Virus record (IMG/VR): IMGVR_UViG_3300010391_000097
Span: 1 to 20,991 of that record
DNA from: a virus
Length of the DNA: 20,991 nucleotides
Strand: one strand, 5' to 3'
The notes under the pieces are model-generated. The model was not told where the DNA came from and did not search any database. It saw only the letters and a list, made by a program, of their open reading frames with translations. Shown piece by piece: positions 14,841 through 20,840 of the stretch. A program made the translations under genes and the position numbers. Position 1 is the first letter of the stretch; every line of letters begins with the position of its first letter.

Positions 14841-14870
14841 TTGACAACTACAGAATGGAATAATCATAAC
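14841..14870 (+). promoter_or_regulatory. Rightward promoter abutting the first replication gene
   Basis: TTGACA (14841-14846, full match), 18-bp spacer, CATAAC (14865-14870, 4 of 6). The next gene's ATG is at 14876, five bases after the -10, so a transcript starting at the usual distance would begin at or next to the A of ATG. That would be a leaderless message, in line with the absence of a ribosome binding site. Confidence 0.45.
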
Positions 14871-14875
14871 CCAAT

Positions 14876-15142
14876 ATGCAGATAACAATAACTCCCGCCG
14901 ACCTCGAAAACGACGCCGCTTTTTTCCAACCGTTTGTTGGTAAAAGAGTTATCGTCGAAACTGAAAGTCAAAGTGATTGGATGAGTAGCAAACAAAAGCT
15001 TGTTGGCCTACTCCACGAGTTTAAAGGTAACTTCTACCTCCTGAAACAGCGCAATTCCTCCCGTGGTGTACGGCTTACAAAAATAGAGGCGTTCAAAGGC
15101 TTCCATGCTACCCAATACGTTAAGAGCCTAACCACAAAATAA
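14876..15142 (+). CDS. Hypothetical 88-aa protein, first gene of the replication operon
   Basis: MQITITPADLENDAAFFQPF is followed by VGKRVIVETESQSDWMSSKQ and short alternating strands (KLVGLLHEFKGNFYLLKQRN). This looks like a small beta-barrel (SH3- or Sm-like) protein ending in a basic tail. No family is recognised. It is the first gene to the right of the origin-like array and sits 1 bp before the clamp-like gene. First position after a promoter suggests an early role such as host takeover or origin binding, but this is inference. No Shine-Dalgarno sequence is present; the abutting promoter suggests leaderless translation. Confidence 0.65.
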   Translation: MQITITPADLENDAAFFQPFVGKRVIVETESQSDWMSSKQKLVGLLHEFKGNFYLLKQRNSSRGVRLTKIEAFKGFHATQYVKSLTTK

Positions 15143-15143
15143 T

Positions 15144-15518
15144 ATGCCCATCAAAAATCTTGAAAAGATTGTCCATAAATCTAAGCCAAACATCACCGGC
15201 GTGCTTGTAACCGATAAACACTTTATCGCTACAGATTCATATAAACTGGTAGAAATCGAGCACAAGGGCGAGCCACTCCCCGCTAAGTGCATAGCGGCCG
15301 ACCCCAAAGCGTACCCCGAAGTCAGCCAACTCTGGCCAACAGCCAAAGCAGCCCGCACCATCCGTTTTACCGCCGGATACCTGAAGCAGGTTGCCGAATT
15401 CTTTGAGAAAAACGGCTCGACCTACATTGACATGGAACTCCAAGATGATAATCTGTCGCCCGTGGTGTTCAAGAGCGCTGGTATCCGTGCCTTACTCATG
15501 CAAGCATTAGCAAACTAG
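15144..15518 (+). CDS. Short sliding-clamp-like protein (124 aa)
   Basis: The segment ITGVLVTDKHFIATDSYKLV resembles the GV-(x)n-ATDG(H/Y)RL strand pair of bacterial beta clamps (DnaN). The second half (TIRFTAGYLKQVAEFF, then YIDMELQDDNLSPVVFKS, ending IRALLMQALAN) resembles the last clamp domain: FNxxYL helix, SPVVI strand, LLMP end. At 124 aa it is a third of a normal clamp (about 370), so it would be a one-domain or minimal form needing multimerisation, or a clamp fold used for another purpose. It lies in the replication operon next to the SF3 helicase. No DNA polymerase is in the window, so a host polymerase partner is possible. Family link moderately supported; function inferred. Confidence 0.5.
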   Translation: MPIKNLEKIVHKSKPNITGVLVTDKHFIATDSYKLVEIEHKGEPLPAKCIAADPKAYPEVSQLWPTAKAARTIRFTAGYLKQVAEFFEKNGSTYIDMELQDDNLSPVVFKSAGIRALLMQALAN

Positions 15519-15556
15519 GCAGACGCGGGTACATCAGCGCGTCTGCCGGTGTACCC
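15518..15556 (+). other. Strong hairpin after the clamp-like gene, with rival pairing
   Basis: GGCAGACGCG (15518-15527) and CGCGTCTGCC (15538-15547) form a perfect 10-bp stem with a 10-base loop, starting at the last base of the stop codon. The loop GGTACA (15528-15533) can pair with TGTACC (15550-15555) just downstream. No T-run follows, so a plain intrinsic terminator is not shown. It may protect the 3' end of the early message or separate the two first genes from the helicase operon. Confidence 0.5.
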
Positions 15557-15627
15557 TTAACCAACCAAAAGCAATCCATTCTGTAGCTGCCAGCGCACCT
15601 GCTTTGGAAGTTATCCACTCTACCCTA

Positions 15628-15656
15628 TTGCACAGAGTATTTTTTTGTCCTATACT
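15628..15656 (+). promoter_or_regulatory. Promoter upstream of the SF3 helicase, with repeated TTGTCCTAT
   Basis: TTGCAC (15628-15633), 17-bp spacer, TATACT (15651-15656, 5 of 6). The predicted start is about 15663, the first base of a foldable leader. TTGTCCTAT occurs at 15645-15653, overlapping the -10, and again at 15675-15683, exactly 30 bp later, an operator-like arrangement. TTATCCACT (15611-15619), one base from a DnaA box, lies upstream. Confidence 0.5.
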
Positions 15657-15662
15657 GGGACT

Positions 15663-15766
15663 AGCACGGTTATCTTGTCCTATGCGTATACCACATTTCA
15701 CAACAACTCGTATCAGAAAAGCGCCCTCTAAGCAGGTTTTTGGCATACGCATGTCAATAGCCGTGC
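15663..15766 (+). ncRNA. Candidate structured RNA in the SF3 helicase leader
   Basis: The closing stem pairs 15664-15673 (GCACGGTTAT) with 15757-15766 (ATAGCCGTGC), 10 bp including one G-U. Inside it, after an 8/4-base internal loop, 15682-15689 (ATGCGTAT) pairs with 15745-15752 (ATACGCAT), 8 bp, and three more pairs follow past one mismatch. The apical part is about 47 bases. A rival hairpin (15759-15770, AGCC-GTGC-GGCT) would break the closing stem. The element begins at the predicted transcription start and ends 10 bases before a possible GTG start. It could be a regulatory leader, a small RNA or an origin structure. Family unknown. Confidence 0.45.
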
Positions 15767-15806
15767 GGCTTGGGGGGTGCTTTTTTGGTATGAGAACTGG
15801 CCATAT

Positions 15807-17258
15807 ATGTCTGGTCCTATAAAAAACGACGAGATCGCCAGCCTTCTATGCTCAAAGCCCATACTTGGGGATGTTTTAGGGTACTTTGACACCAGAGACA
15901 TGTTCTATATCTGGGAGAAAATCAATGAAGAAAATGTTGAAAATATGGGATTTTGGAAGTATATCTCGGACAATAAAATGAACAAACTGATATATCGAAC
16001 CCTGAAAAACGAAGGCAAAGACCCAGGTTCCCCGCTCTATGGCAAAACAATTTCCAGCCAATTCCTGAATGAAATTGTCCTATTATTTAAGATTCTTTGT
16101 ATGATAATTTTTGAAAACCAGGAGGACTCCTCCCGTTTAGCGTTTAACGATGGGTGGCTAAACCTCAAAACAATGGAGCTAGCACCTATTGATAAAACGC
16201 GTCTGGTTACCTGGCACCTGCCATTTCCCCTTACTGAAATTATGTCATTAGCCGATCTTCCGTCTTCACAGGCCATCCCTACATGGTTAAATTATCTCAA
16301 CACTACTTTGGTCAAAGAAGATACTACAGAGCCGGATGAAGAACTAATCGAGCTTATTCATGAAATGTTCGGGTTTTTTTTACTTGATGAGCTGAAAGAG
16401 GCTAAGGCGTTTTTCCTGGTGGGAACCGGCGAGAATGGCAAGTCGGTCATGCTTTCGGTTATCCGGGCCATAGTCGGCGACGAGTTTTGTAGCTCAATGA
16501 ACCTACAGACACTTACAATGGACAAATTCGCCCTGGCTGATCTTGTGAGCAAGCGGGTGAACATTTGTTCAGAAGAAGAAAGCAAGTATATCCACTCCTC
16601 TAAGTTCAAAGAGCTGGTACTCGGGGATGGTATCGTGGATGCCGAGAAGAAATACGGCTCACACTTTTCATATAAGCCACGGCTAAAGTTCATTTTCTCA
16701 ACTAATGAGATGCCAACATTTGAGTCGGCCAACCATGGCTTGCGCCGGCGCCTGATGATTATCCCCTTTCATAGGAAGTTCGACGTGAGCGATCCGGTGC
16801 GGGACAATAACCTTACGCAAAAGCTCATTGCCGAGCTTCCCGGCATCATCGCCTGGGCAATTGTGGGAGCGCGCAAACTAATAAAGAAAAACTACCTCTT
16901 TTCTATGCCGACAGTTTGCGCGGATATGCTGGGGGAGCTGGACGAGGATTCATCATCGGCAATTGAGTTTTTTAGGCGCAATTACGAGTTATCGGAGGAC
17001 GAAAACCAGTTCGTAAATAATGACGTGGTATATAACGAATACGTTTTTTCCTTGCGGGAGACAAAACGGCATCCCAAAAAAAGAAACATATTTTTTCGTG
17101 ACCTTTGCCACAATATCCCCAAATTCAAAAAGTCATCACGATCCAAAAATGATGGAAAAATAAGGGGTTATCTACTCTGCCCCCTTGGCGCTATGGCGGA
17201 GAAATATCAGATACAACGCATTGCCGAAGGGTTTAGGACGGATGACTTGGCACTCTAG
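15807..17258 (+). CDS. P4/D5-type SF3 replicative helicase (about 483 aa)
   Basis: An AAA+ SF3 helicase of the phage/plasmid primase P4-family C-terminal type. Counting from the alternative GTG start at 15777: D5_N-like helical region about 60-200; Walker A GTGENGKSV (216-224); Walker B region VNICSEEE (261-268); motif C KFIFSTNEMP (304-313); arginine-finger region GLRRRLMIIPF (321-331); and a winged-helix-like C-terminus. A catalytic primase (prim-pol or TOPRIM) domain is absent; the protein starts close to the D5_N domain. It would unwind DNA at the origin, probably as a hexamer. The ATG at 15807 (MSGPIKND) is preferred; GTG at 15777 adds ten residues. Neither has a good ribosome binding site. 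Likely initiator partner of the iteron array. Confidence 0.85.
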   Translation: MSGPIKNDEIASLLCSKPILGDVLGYFDTRDMFYIWEKINEENVENMGFWKYISDNKMNKLIYRTLKNEGKDPGSPLYGKTISSQFLNEIVLLFKILCMIIFENQEDSSRLAFNDGWLNLKTMELAPIDKTRLVTWHLPFPLTEIMSLADLPSSQAIPTWLNYLNTTLVKEDTTEPDEELIELIHEMFGFFLLDELKEAKAFFLVGTGENGKSVMLSVIRAIVGDEFCSSMNLQTLTMDKFALADLVSKRVNICSEEESKYIHSSKFKELVLGDGIVDAEKKYGSHFSYKPRLKFIFSTNEMPTFESANHGLRRRLMIIPFHRKFDVSDPVRDNNLTQKLIAELPGIIAWAIVGARKLIKKNYLFSMPTVCADMLGELDEDSSSAIEFFRRNYELSEDENQFVNNDVVYNEYVFSLRETKRHPKKRNIFFRDLCHNIPKFKKSSRSKNDGKIRGYLLCPLGAMAEKYQIQRIAEGFRTDDLAL

Positions 17259-17309
17259 TCCCTGTTGATAACTTGGTTTTTATCTATAAAACCCCAACAA
17301 ATAAGGTAT

Positions 17310-17338
17310 TTGACATCCTCCTACTTATACCCCATACT
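17310..17338 (+). promoter_or_regulatory. Promoter abutting the zinc-ribbon gene
   Basis: TTGACA (17310-17315, full match), 17-bp spacer, CATACT (17333-17338, 4 of 6). The ATG at 17348 lies nine bases after the -10, leaving a leader of only a few bases. Together with the promoter at 14841 it is a second case of near-leaderless layout. Confidence 0.5.
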
Positions 17339-17347
17339 GGATATATT

Positions 17348-17599
17348 ATGGACTTGACCAGACCAACCTTCATCGGATCAAAGCTGTGGATAAACCCTAA
17401 AGAATCCGAAATGTGGAAAACTTGCCCCATGTGCGGAGATGTAGGTACTACCTATCCCGACGATAGCACTCCAATGTTCTGCTGCGCCTCTTGCCTTTTC
17501 AAATGTACTGAAGTTGAATATCTTAACCGACTAAACCACTATGAGAAAAAAACCGGAAGTGCTGGATCAGAATCACCCCCTAGTTCAGTTTCACAATAG
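17348..17599 (+). CDS. Zinc-ribbon protein (83 aa)
   Basis: C26-x2-C29 (CPMCG) and C45/C46-x2-C49 (CCASC) make a classic zinc ribbon of about 25 residues. A short helical part follows (VEYLNRLNHYEKK), then a Ser/Pro-rich tail. The frame is open upstream to a TTG at 17273, but the ATG at 17348 directly follows a promoter and gives MDLTRPTFIGSKLW, so it is preferred. The last 59 bp overlap the HTH gene in another frame, so the tail may be unconstrained. Small zinc-ribbon proteins in phage early regions often bind DNA or RNA polymerase; no specific role is visible. Confidence 0.6.
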   Translation: MDLTRPTFIGSKLWINPKESEMWKTCPMCGDVGTTYPDDSTPMFCCASCLFKCTEVEYLNRLNHYEKKTGSAGSESPPSSVSQ

Positions 17600-17786
17600 C
17601 TCTGGCCTCTCCTACCGTAAAATTGGCAAAAAGGTCGGAATGGGGACGAAGAGCGTTTACAACATCCGCAATATGAGGCCGGACGAGATGATGTTGCTGT
17701 CAGTCGGTACGCTGATAGCGTTCCAGGAGAAACTGGGAGTGGAGTTGCTGGGTTACATCAAAGAATATACGAATACTAATAAATAG
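17541..17786 (+). CDS. Helix-turn-helix regulator, XRE/Cro-like (81 aa)
   Basis: Residues 24-44 (SYRKIGKKVGMGTKSVYNIR) fit a helix-turn-helix: helix 2 (SYRKIGKKVG), turn, recognition helix (TKSVYNIRN). The C-terminal part (LLSVGTLIAFQEKLGVELLG) matches the last helices of Cro/CI-type domains (TLLKIADALGVSLDELL-like). It is a single domain, so a Cro-like or simple repressor is expected. It overlaps the zinc-ribbon gene by 59 bp and precedes the next gene by 12 bp. Operators are unknown; candidates are the tandem 13-bp repeat (14060-14092), the iteron array and TTGTCCTAT (15645, 15675). Confidence 0.7.
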   Translation: MRKKPEVLDQNHPLVQFHNSSGLSYRKIGKKVGMGTKSVYNIRNMRPDEMMLLSVGTLIAFQEKLGVELLGYIKEYTNTNK

Positions 17787-17798
17787 TTTTACACACCT

Positions 17799-18242
17799 AT
17801 GACAGAGAAAAAATTGCCAGTGGGGGAAAAAGCGCTAGAGGTCAACCCGTTCGGCGATGGGTTCAAGGAGTCCACGGCCGGAGAGTTCGTTAAGTGGTCT
17901 AAAATAGGCCAGCAAATTAAGGGCATTTTCGTGGAGAGTTACAACACGATGTCAGAGCTTACGGGGAAACCTGCGATCATCTATATCTTAGAAAACGAGG
18001 CAGGTGAGCCATTCCGTATAGGTTCCCGTGGCAAGTTCTTCGACATGGCAATGCGTAAAATCGTTTCGGGCCAGTGGGTAGGCTTTCTGTATCACTCGGA
18101 CATCCCCTCTAAGAAAAAAGGCTTTAACGCCATGAAACTGGTCAAAATCTATCCGGGCACCATTGACCCGGTGTGGGTTGAGCGTAATGTCCTGCATGAA
18201 CATGCCGAGGTGGATGAGGCTATCGAGAATATCGCTAAATAA
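17799..18242 (+). CDS. Hypothetical protein, possibly OB-fold ssDNA-binding (147 aa)
   Basis: Residues about 27-115 alternate hydrophobic strands with turns (VKWSKIGQQIKGIFVESYNT, IIYILENEAGEPFRIGSRGK, GQWVGFLYHSDIPSKKKGFN), which suits a compact beta-barrel such as an OB fold. The C-terminus is acidic (HEHAEVDEAIENI), like the partner-binding tail of ssDNA-binding proteins. Its position before the PD-(D/E)XK nuclease and SF2 helicase fits a ssDNA-binding or recombination cofactor. No family-specific motif is recognised, so this is a fold guess. ATG at 17799, no Shine-Dalgarno. Composition is GC-richer than the gene region that follows 18600. Confidence 0.55.
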   Translation: MTEKKLPVGEKALEVNPFGDGFKESTAGEFVKWSKIGQQIKGIFVESYNTMSELTGKPAIIYILENEAGEPFRIGSRGKFFDMAMRKIVSGQWVGFLYHSDIPSKKKGFNAMKLVKIYPGTIDPVWVERNVLHEHAEVDEAIENIAK

Positions 18243-18263
18243 CCCGCTATAGGTCTGACGGCC

Positions 18264-19025
18264 ATGAAACTCACCCGCGCCAATTACTTTACCCCGAAGA
18301 ATAAGTACCTTACTTCGTCTAAGTTGCGAGATTATCAGTTCGATCCGTACTATTTTTACCGCAAGCACGTCCTGCACGATATTGTCGAGGAGCAGACCTC
18401 ATCCATGAGGGTTGGCGCGGGTGTTGACTGTTGGTTGACTCTGGGCAAGAAGAAGTTTGACAAAGAGTATGTCATGGCCGAGCGGCGTAACTTGAAGAAT
18501 CCGCCAAAGAAAGTTACGGAGCTAACGCTATCCGAGTGGAAAACAGTTGAGGCATGTTGTAAGGAGGTGGAGAGGTTGGAGGTGTATCAAGATATTATCC
18601 GCTCAAAACCTTTCACGCAAAAAATAATACAATGCTCCTATAAAATAGGAAAATTTGATGGTCTCGCTGGTATCCCTGACTGGTTTATAGAAAGAGGTGA
18701 TGGGTTTGATATAATAGACCTTAAAACTACTTCTTCTTTAGATAAGTTTTCTTATACTGCCCGCGATCTTAACTATGAATTCCAGCAAGCGTTTTACCAA
18801 AATCTTATTCAATTTTATACTGGGACATTGTTGACAAATCCTATATTCCGTTCATATTTATTGGTAATCGAAACTGATCCAATTTTTCCTAGAGCTGGAT
18901 GGCTTTTAATGGATCAAAAAGGAATTGAACAAGTGAAGGCAACAATATCTTTTTTATTGGATTGTATTGGAAAAGGAGACTATTCCCAAAAACAAATCAC
19001 TTGGAACGATGCCAAGCCTCTATAA
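18264..19025 (+). CDS. PD-(D/E)XK nuclease, RecB/Cas4-like exonuclease family (253 aa)
   Basis: The protein shows the RecB-type nuclease layout. The motif-I region is MRVGAGVDCWL (about 48-58), where the family usually has a His and this protein has Asp or Cys. Then D139 (GIPDWF), D152-x-K154 (DIIDLKTT) and the helix with Q174/Q175 (YEFQQAFYQNLIQFYTG) follow. The active-site Asp, Asp-x-Lys and Gln are all present. Such phage enzymes resect DNA ends for recombination. It overlaps the downstream helicase gene by 17 bp and both probably act on the same substrate. The first third is about 60% GC; from about 18600 onward it drops to 30-40%, suggesting an intragenic junction. Confidence 0.75.
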   Translation: MKLTRANYFTPKNKYLTSSKLRDYQFDPYYFYRKHVLHDIVEEQTSSMRVGAGVDCWLTLGKKKFDKEYVMAERRNLKNPPKKVTELTLSEWKTVEACCKEVERLEVYQDIIRSKPFTQKIIQCSYKIGKFDGLAGIPDWFIERGDGFDIIDLKTTSSLDKFSYTARDLNYEFQQAFYQNLIQFYTGTLLTNPIFRSYLLVIETDPIFPRAGWLLMDQKGIEQVKATISFLLDCIGKGDYSQKQITWNDAKPL

Positions 19026-20205
19026 ACATCAGCAAGACTTACTGGATAGAAATCCTTCCCGTTACGGCATCTTTTGGGAAATGGGCACAGGAAAGACGCT
19101 AACCGCCATCCGGCTGGCCGAGCGTAATGCCACAAGCCCCTTAGTTGTTTGTCCCAAAAGTCTTGTTGATCAATGGAGACAGTACATTAAAACTTGGCAC
19201 GAAAAAGAGATACCATTTACGGTAATGTCCAAAGAGACGCTCCGGCGGGATTATAAAAAGGTGGGTTCGCATGATTGCCTTATCCTGGACGAGGCCCACA
19301 ATTGGAGTAACGCCACGTCCCTACTGCATAAGCACACGATGTACTGGCTGGCCAAACACAATCCGCCGTTCATTTATCTTTTGACTGGCACGCCTTATAT
19401 GTCCTCTGCCATGAACCTGTATGCCTTGGAACGCCTACTAGGCAGGAATCCGTCGTGGTACGAGTATCGGACAAAATTCTTCTATCAGGTGAAAATGGGA
19501 CAACGGGTAATTCCAATGCAAAAGGATGGTATTGAGGCAGAGCTTAAGGAAATTTTAGATAATATGGGACAGACTGTCCGACTCCAGGATTGCGTAGATG
19601 TCCCCGACCAGGTGTTCGAAACGGAATACTTTAACCTCACCCGAGAACAGGAGAACGCTATTTTTGAGGTGGAAACTACTGGTACGGTGCCCATAGTTAA
19701 GTGGACTAAAATACACGAGATTTGCGGGGGTAGCCTAAAAGGTGATGGTTATGTTGAGACAAAGCATTTTGATACCGAGAAACTGGAGCGCCTCAAAGAA
19801 CTGGCACGGGAGAATGATAAACTAATCGTCGTCTGCCGCTATAACGCCGAGGTGGAACGAATCGCTAAAGAGTTGGACGGCCTATTTATAAACGGTTCAG
19901 TCAAAGACAGGAATGCGGTTATCAGGAAAGCGGAAGAGGCGAAGAAGTGTGTGCTCGTTGTCCAAAGTGCTTGCTGTGAGGGTTGGCAGCTTAAAACATT
20001 TGATCTTATGATTTTTTATTCATATTCATTTAGCCTAAAAGACTGTCTGCAAATGCGCGGGAGAATATCACGCATAGATAATCCCAAAAAGAATGTATAT
20101 CTAAGCCTGATAGTTAAAAATAGTATTGACGAAGAAGTTTTTGACTGTATAGTAAATAAAAAGTTAGATTTTCATATAGAGTTATTTAATCCAATCCATG
20201 TTTAA
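19009..20205 (+). CDS. SF2 helicase, SNF2/DEAH-like (398 aa)
   Basis: Motifs run in order: MGTGKT (motif I), VVCPKSLVDQW (Ia), LILDEAHNW (II, DEAH), LTGTPY (III), then a helicase C-terminal part with VVCRYNAEVERIAKEL (IV), VVQSACCEGWQLK (V) and QMRGRISRI (VI, with the arginine finger). This is the SNF2-type translocase set, and at about 400 aa it is a minimal two-domain enzyme. Likely roles are replication restart, branch migration or DNA remodelling with the adjacent nuclease and resolvase. The frame is open to a TTG at 18967, but the ATG at 19009 has TTGGAA just upstream and gives a natural N-terminus (MPSLYKHQQDLLDR). Base composition falls sharply near 19990-20040 and again near 20100-20200. 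Confidence 0.85.
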   Translation: MPSLYKHQQDLLDRNPSRYGIFWEMGTGKTLTAIRLAERNATSPLVVCPKSLVDQWRQYIKTWHEKEIPFTVMSKETLRRDYKKVGSHDCLILDEAHNWSNATSLLHKHTMYWLAKHNPPFIYLLTGTPYMSSAMNLYALERLLGRNPSWYEYRTKFFYQVKMGQRVIPMQKDGIEAELKEILDNMGQTVRLQDCVDVPDQVFETEYFNLTREQENAIFEVETTGTVPIVKWTKIHEICGGSLKGDGYVETKHFDTEKLERLKELARENDKLIVVCRYNAEVERIAKELDGLFINGSVKDRNAVIRKAEEAKKCVLVVQSACCEGWQLKTFDLMIFYSYSFSLKDCLQMRGRISRIDNPKKNVYLSLIVKNSIDEEVFDCIVNKKLDFHIELFNPIHV

Positions 20206-20590
20206 CGAAAAAACTTTCACCTCCAAATTTAACCGTTGGCTTCTCCATTCTTGGCTGGGAGAATCGGCAGTGTTCGAGCTAAAAGTCACTAAGACCAACA
20301 GGATGCCATTCAGCGCGGTAAAGCCTCACCAGATACAGAATTTATTGGCAGCTAAGAATGGTAAAGTAATCTACAAAATTCCTGACGATGGGTTTTCACA
20401 AAAGCCCTTTGACTGTTTCTACCTCTCGAAAGTGCTGGCGTATGTAGTGGTGTATTTCTATAAGCGAGGAGAGAAAAGGTTCTATATGATACCGGTTGAA
20501 GAATTTGTGTTCAGGCAAGAGGCGGCTATTAGTAAGTCTTTCACCTCGGATGAAGTTTTAGGCTGGGATCATTTAACTGGATACTTATGA
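20198..20590 (+). CDS. RecU-like Holliday junction resolvase / PD-(D/E)XK nuclease (130 aa)
   Basis: A small PD-(D/E)XK-type fold: AVFELKVTKTNRMPFSAVKP, with E and K of the ELK motif, is followed by HQIQNLLAAK. This matches the E-x-K core and the downstream PF..x..HQ segment of RecU-like resolvases. The remaining strands (PFDCFYLSKVLAYVVVYFYK) continue the sheet. It would cut four-way junctions formed by recombination and so help DNA packaging by removing branches. It starts inside the last codons of the SF2 helicase (8-bp overlap). No Shine-Dalgarno sequence is visible. An archaeal-type Hjc-like nuclease is the alternative. Confidence 0.65.
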   Translation: MFNEKTFTSKFNRWLLHSWLGESAVFELKVTKTNRMPFSAVKPHQIQNLLAAKNGKVIYKIPDDGFSQKPFDCFYLSKVLAYVVVYFYKRGEKRFYMIPVEEFVFRQEAAISKSFTSDEVLGWDHLTGYL

Positions 20591-20724
20591 AAATTTATTG
20601 TTTAGATTGTAGCGAAGAAATAAACGAATCTCGTATAAAAAAACATAAAAAATGTTATAAGCATGCGTTGATAGGTATATTATGGAAACAAAAAAAGATT
20701 AAACCACGCAATCCGAAGAAATAA
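20587..20724 (+). CDS. 45-aa zinc-knuckle protein
   Basis: The ATG overlaps the stop of the resolvase gene (ATGA). The protein has C5-x2-C8 (CLDC) and H20-x2-C23 (HKKC), a compact CCHC site, followed by a strongly basic tail rich in lysine (KQKKIKPRNPKK). This fits a small nucleic-acid-binding protein. The stop at 20722 is followed at once by the next small gene. Family unknown. Coupling to the resolvase is likely from the 4-bp overlap. Confidence 0.55.
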   Translation: MKIYCLDCSEEINESRIKKHKKCYKHALIGILWKQKKIKPRNPKK

Positions 20725-20725
20725 T

Positions 20726-20839
20726 ATGATGTGTCCCGTTTGCTCTGAATGGTATGATGACCCAGACGATCAGAAGTGTATTGAAATTATGAATATGTGT
20801 TTGAGATGTGAAAACGCGGCGGCTGATGTAGATGACTAA
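20726..20839 (+). CDS. 37-aa zinc-ribbon protein
   Basis: The double ATG start gives MMCPVCSEWYDDPDDQKC and then CLRCENAAADVDD: C3-x2-C6 and C25-x2-C28 with an extra C18. Unlike its basic neighbour it is acidic. The gene sits 1 bp after the 45-aa gene and 1 bp before the next gene, in a tight operon. It resembles a small RNA-polymerase- or protease-docking zinc ribbon, with no function assigned. Its small size leaves room for doubt, but the paired cysteines and spacing support it. Confidence 0.5.
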   Translation: MMCPVCSEWYDDPDDQKCIEIMNMCLRCENAAADVDD

Positions 20840-20840
20840 T

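Noticed and set aside
15757-15786. Intrinsic terminator AGCC-GTGC-GGCT plus T-run before the helicase
   Set aside because: The stem is 4 bp and the T-run starts 10 bases after it, so it does not fit a functional terminator; the overlap with the closing stem of the leader is kept only as a possible switch.
15604-15822. Plus-strand 72-codon frame before the SF3 helicase
   Set aside because: It runs through the predicted promoter and the whole foldable leader and overlaps the helicase start in another frame; no protein-like features.
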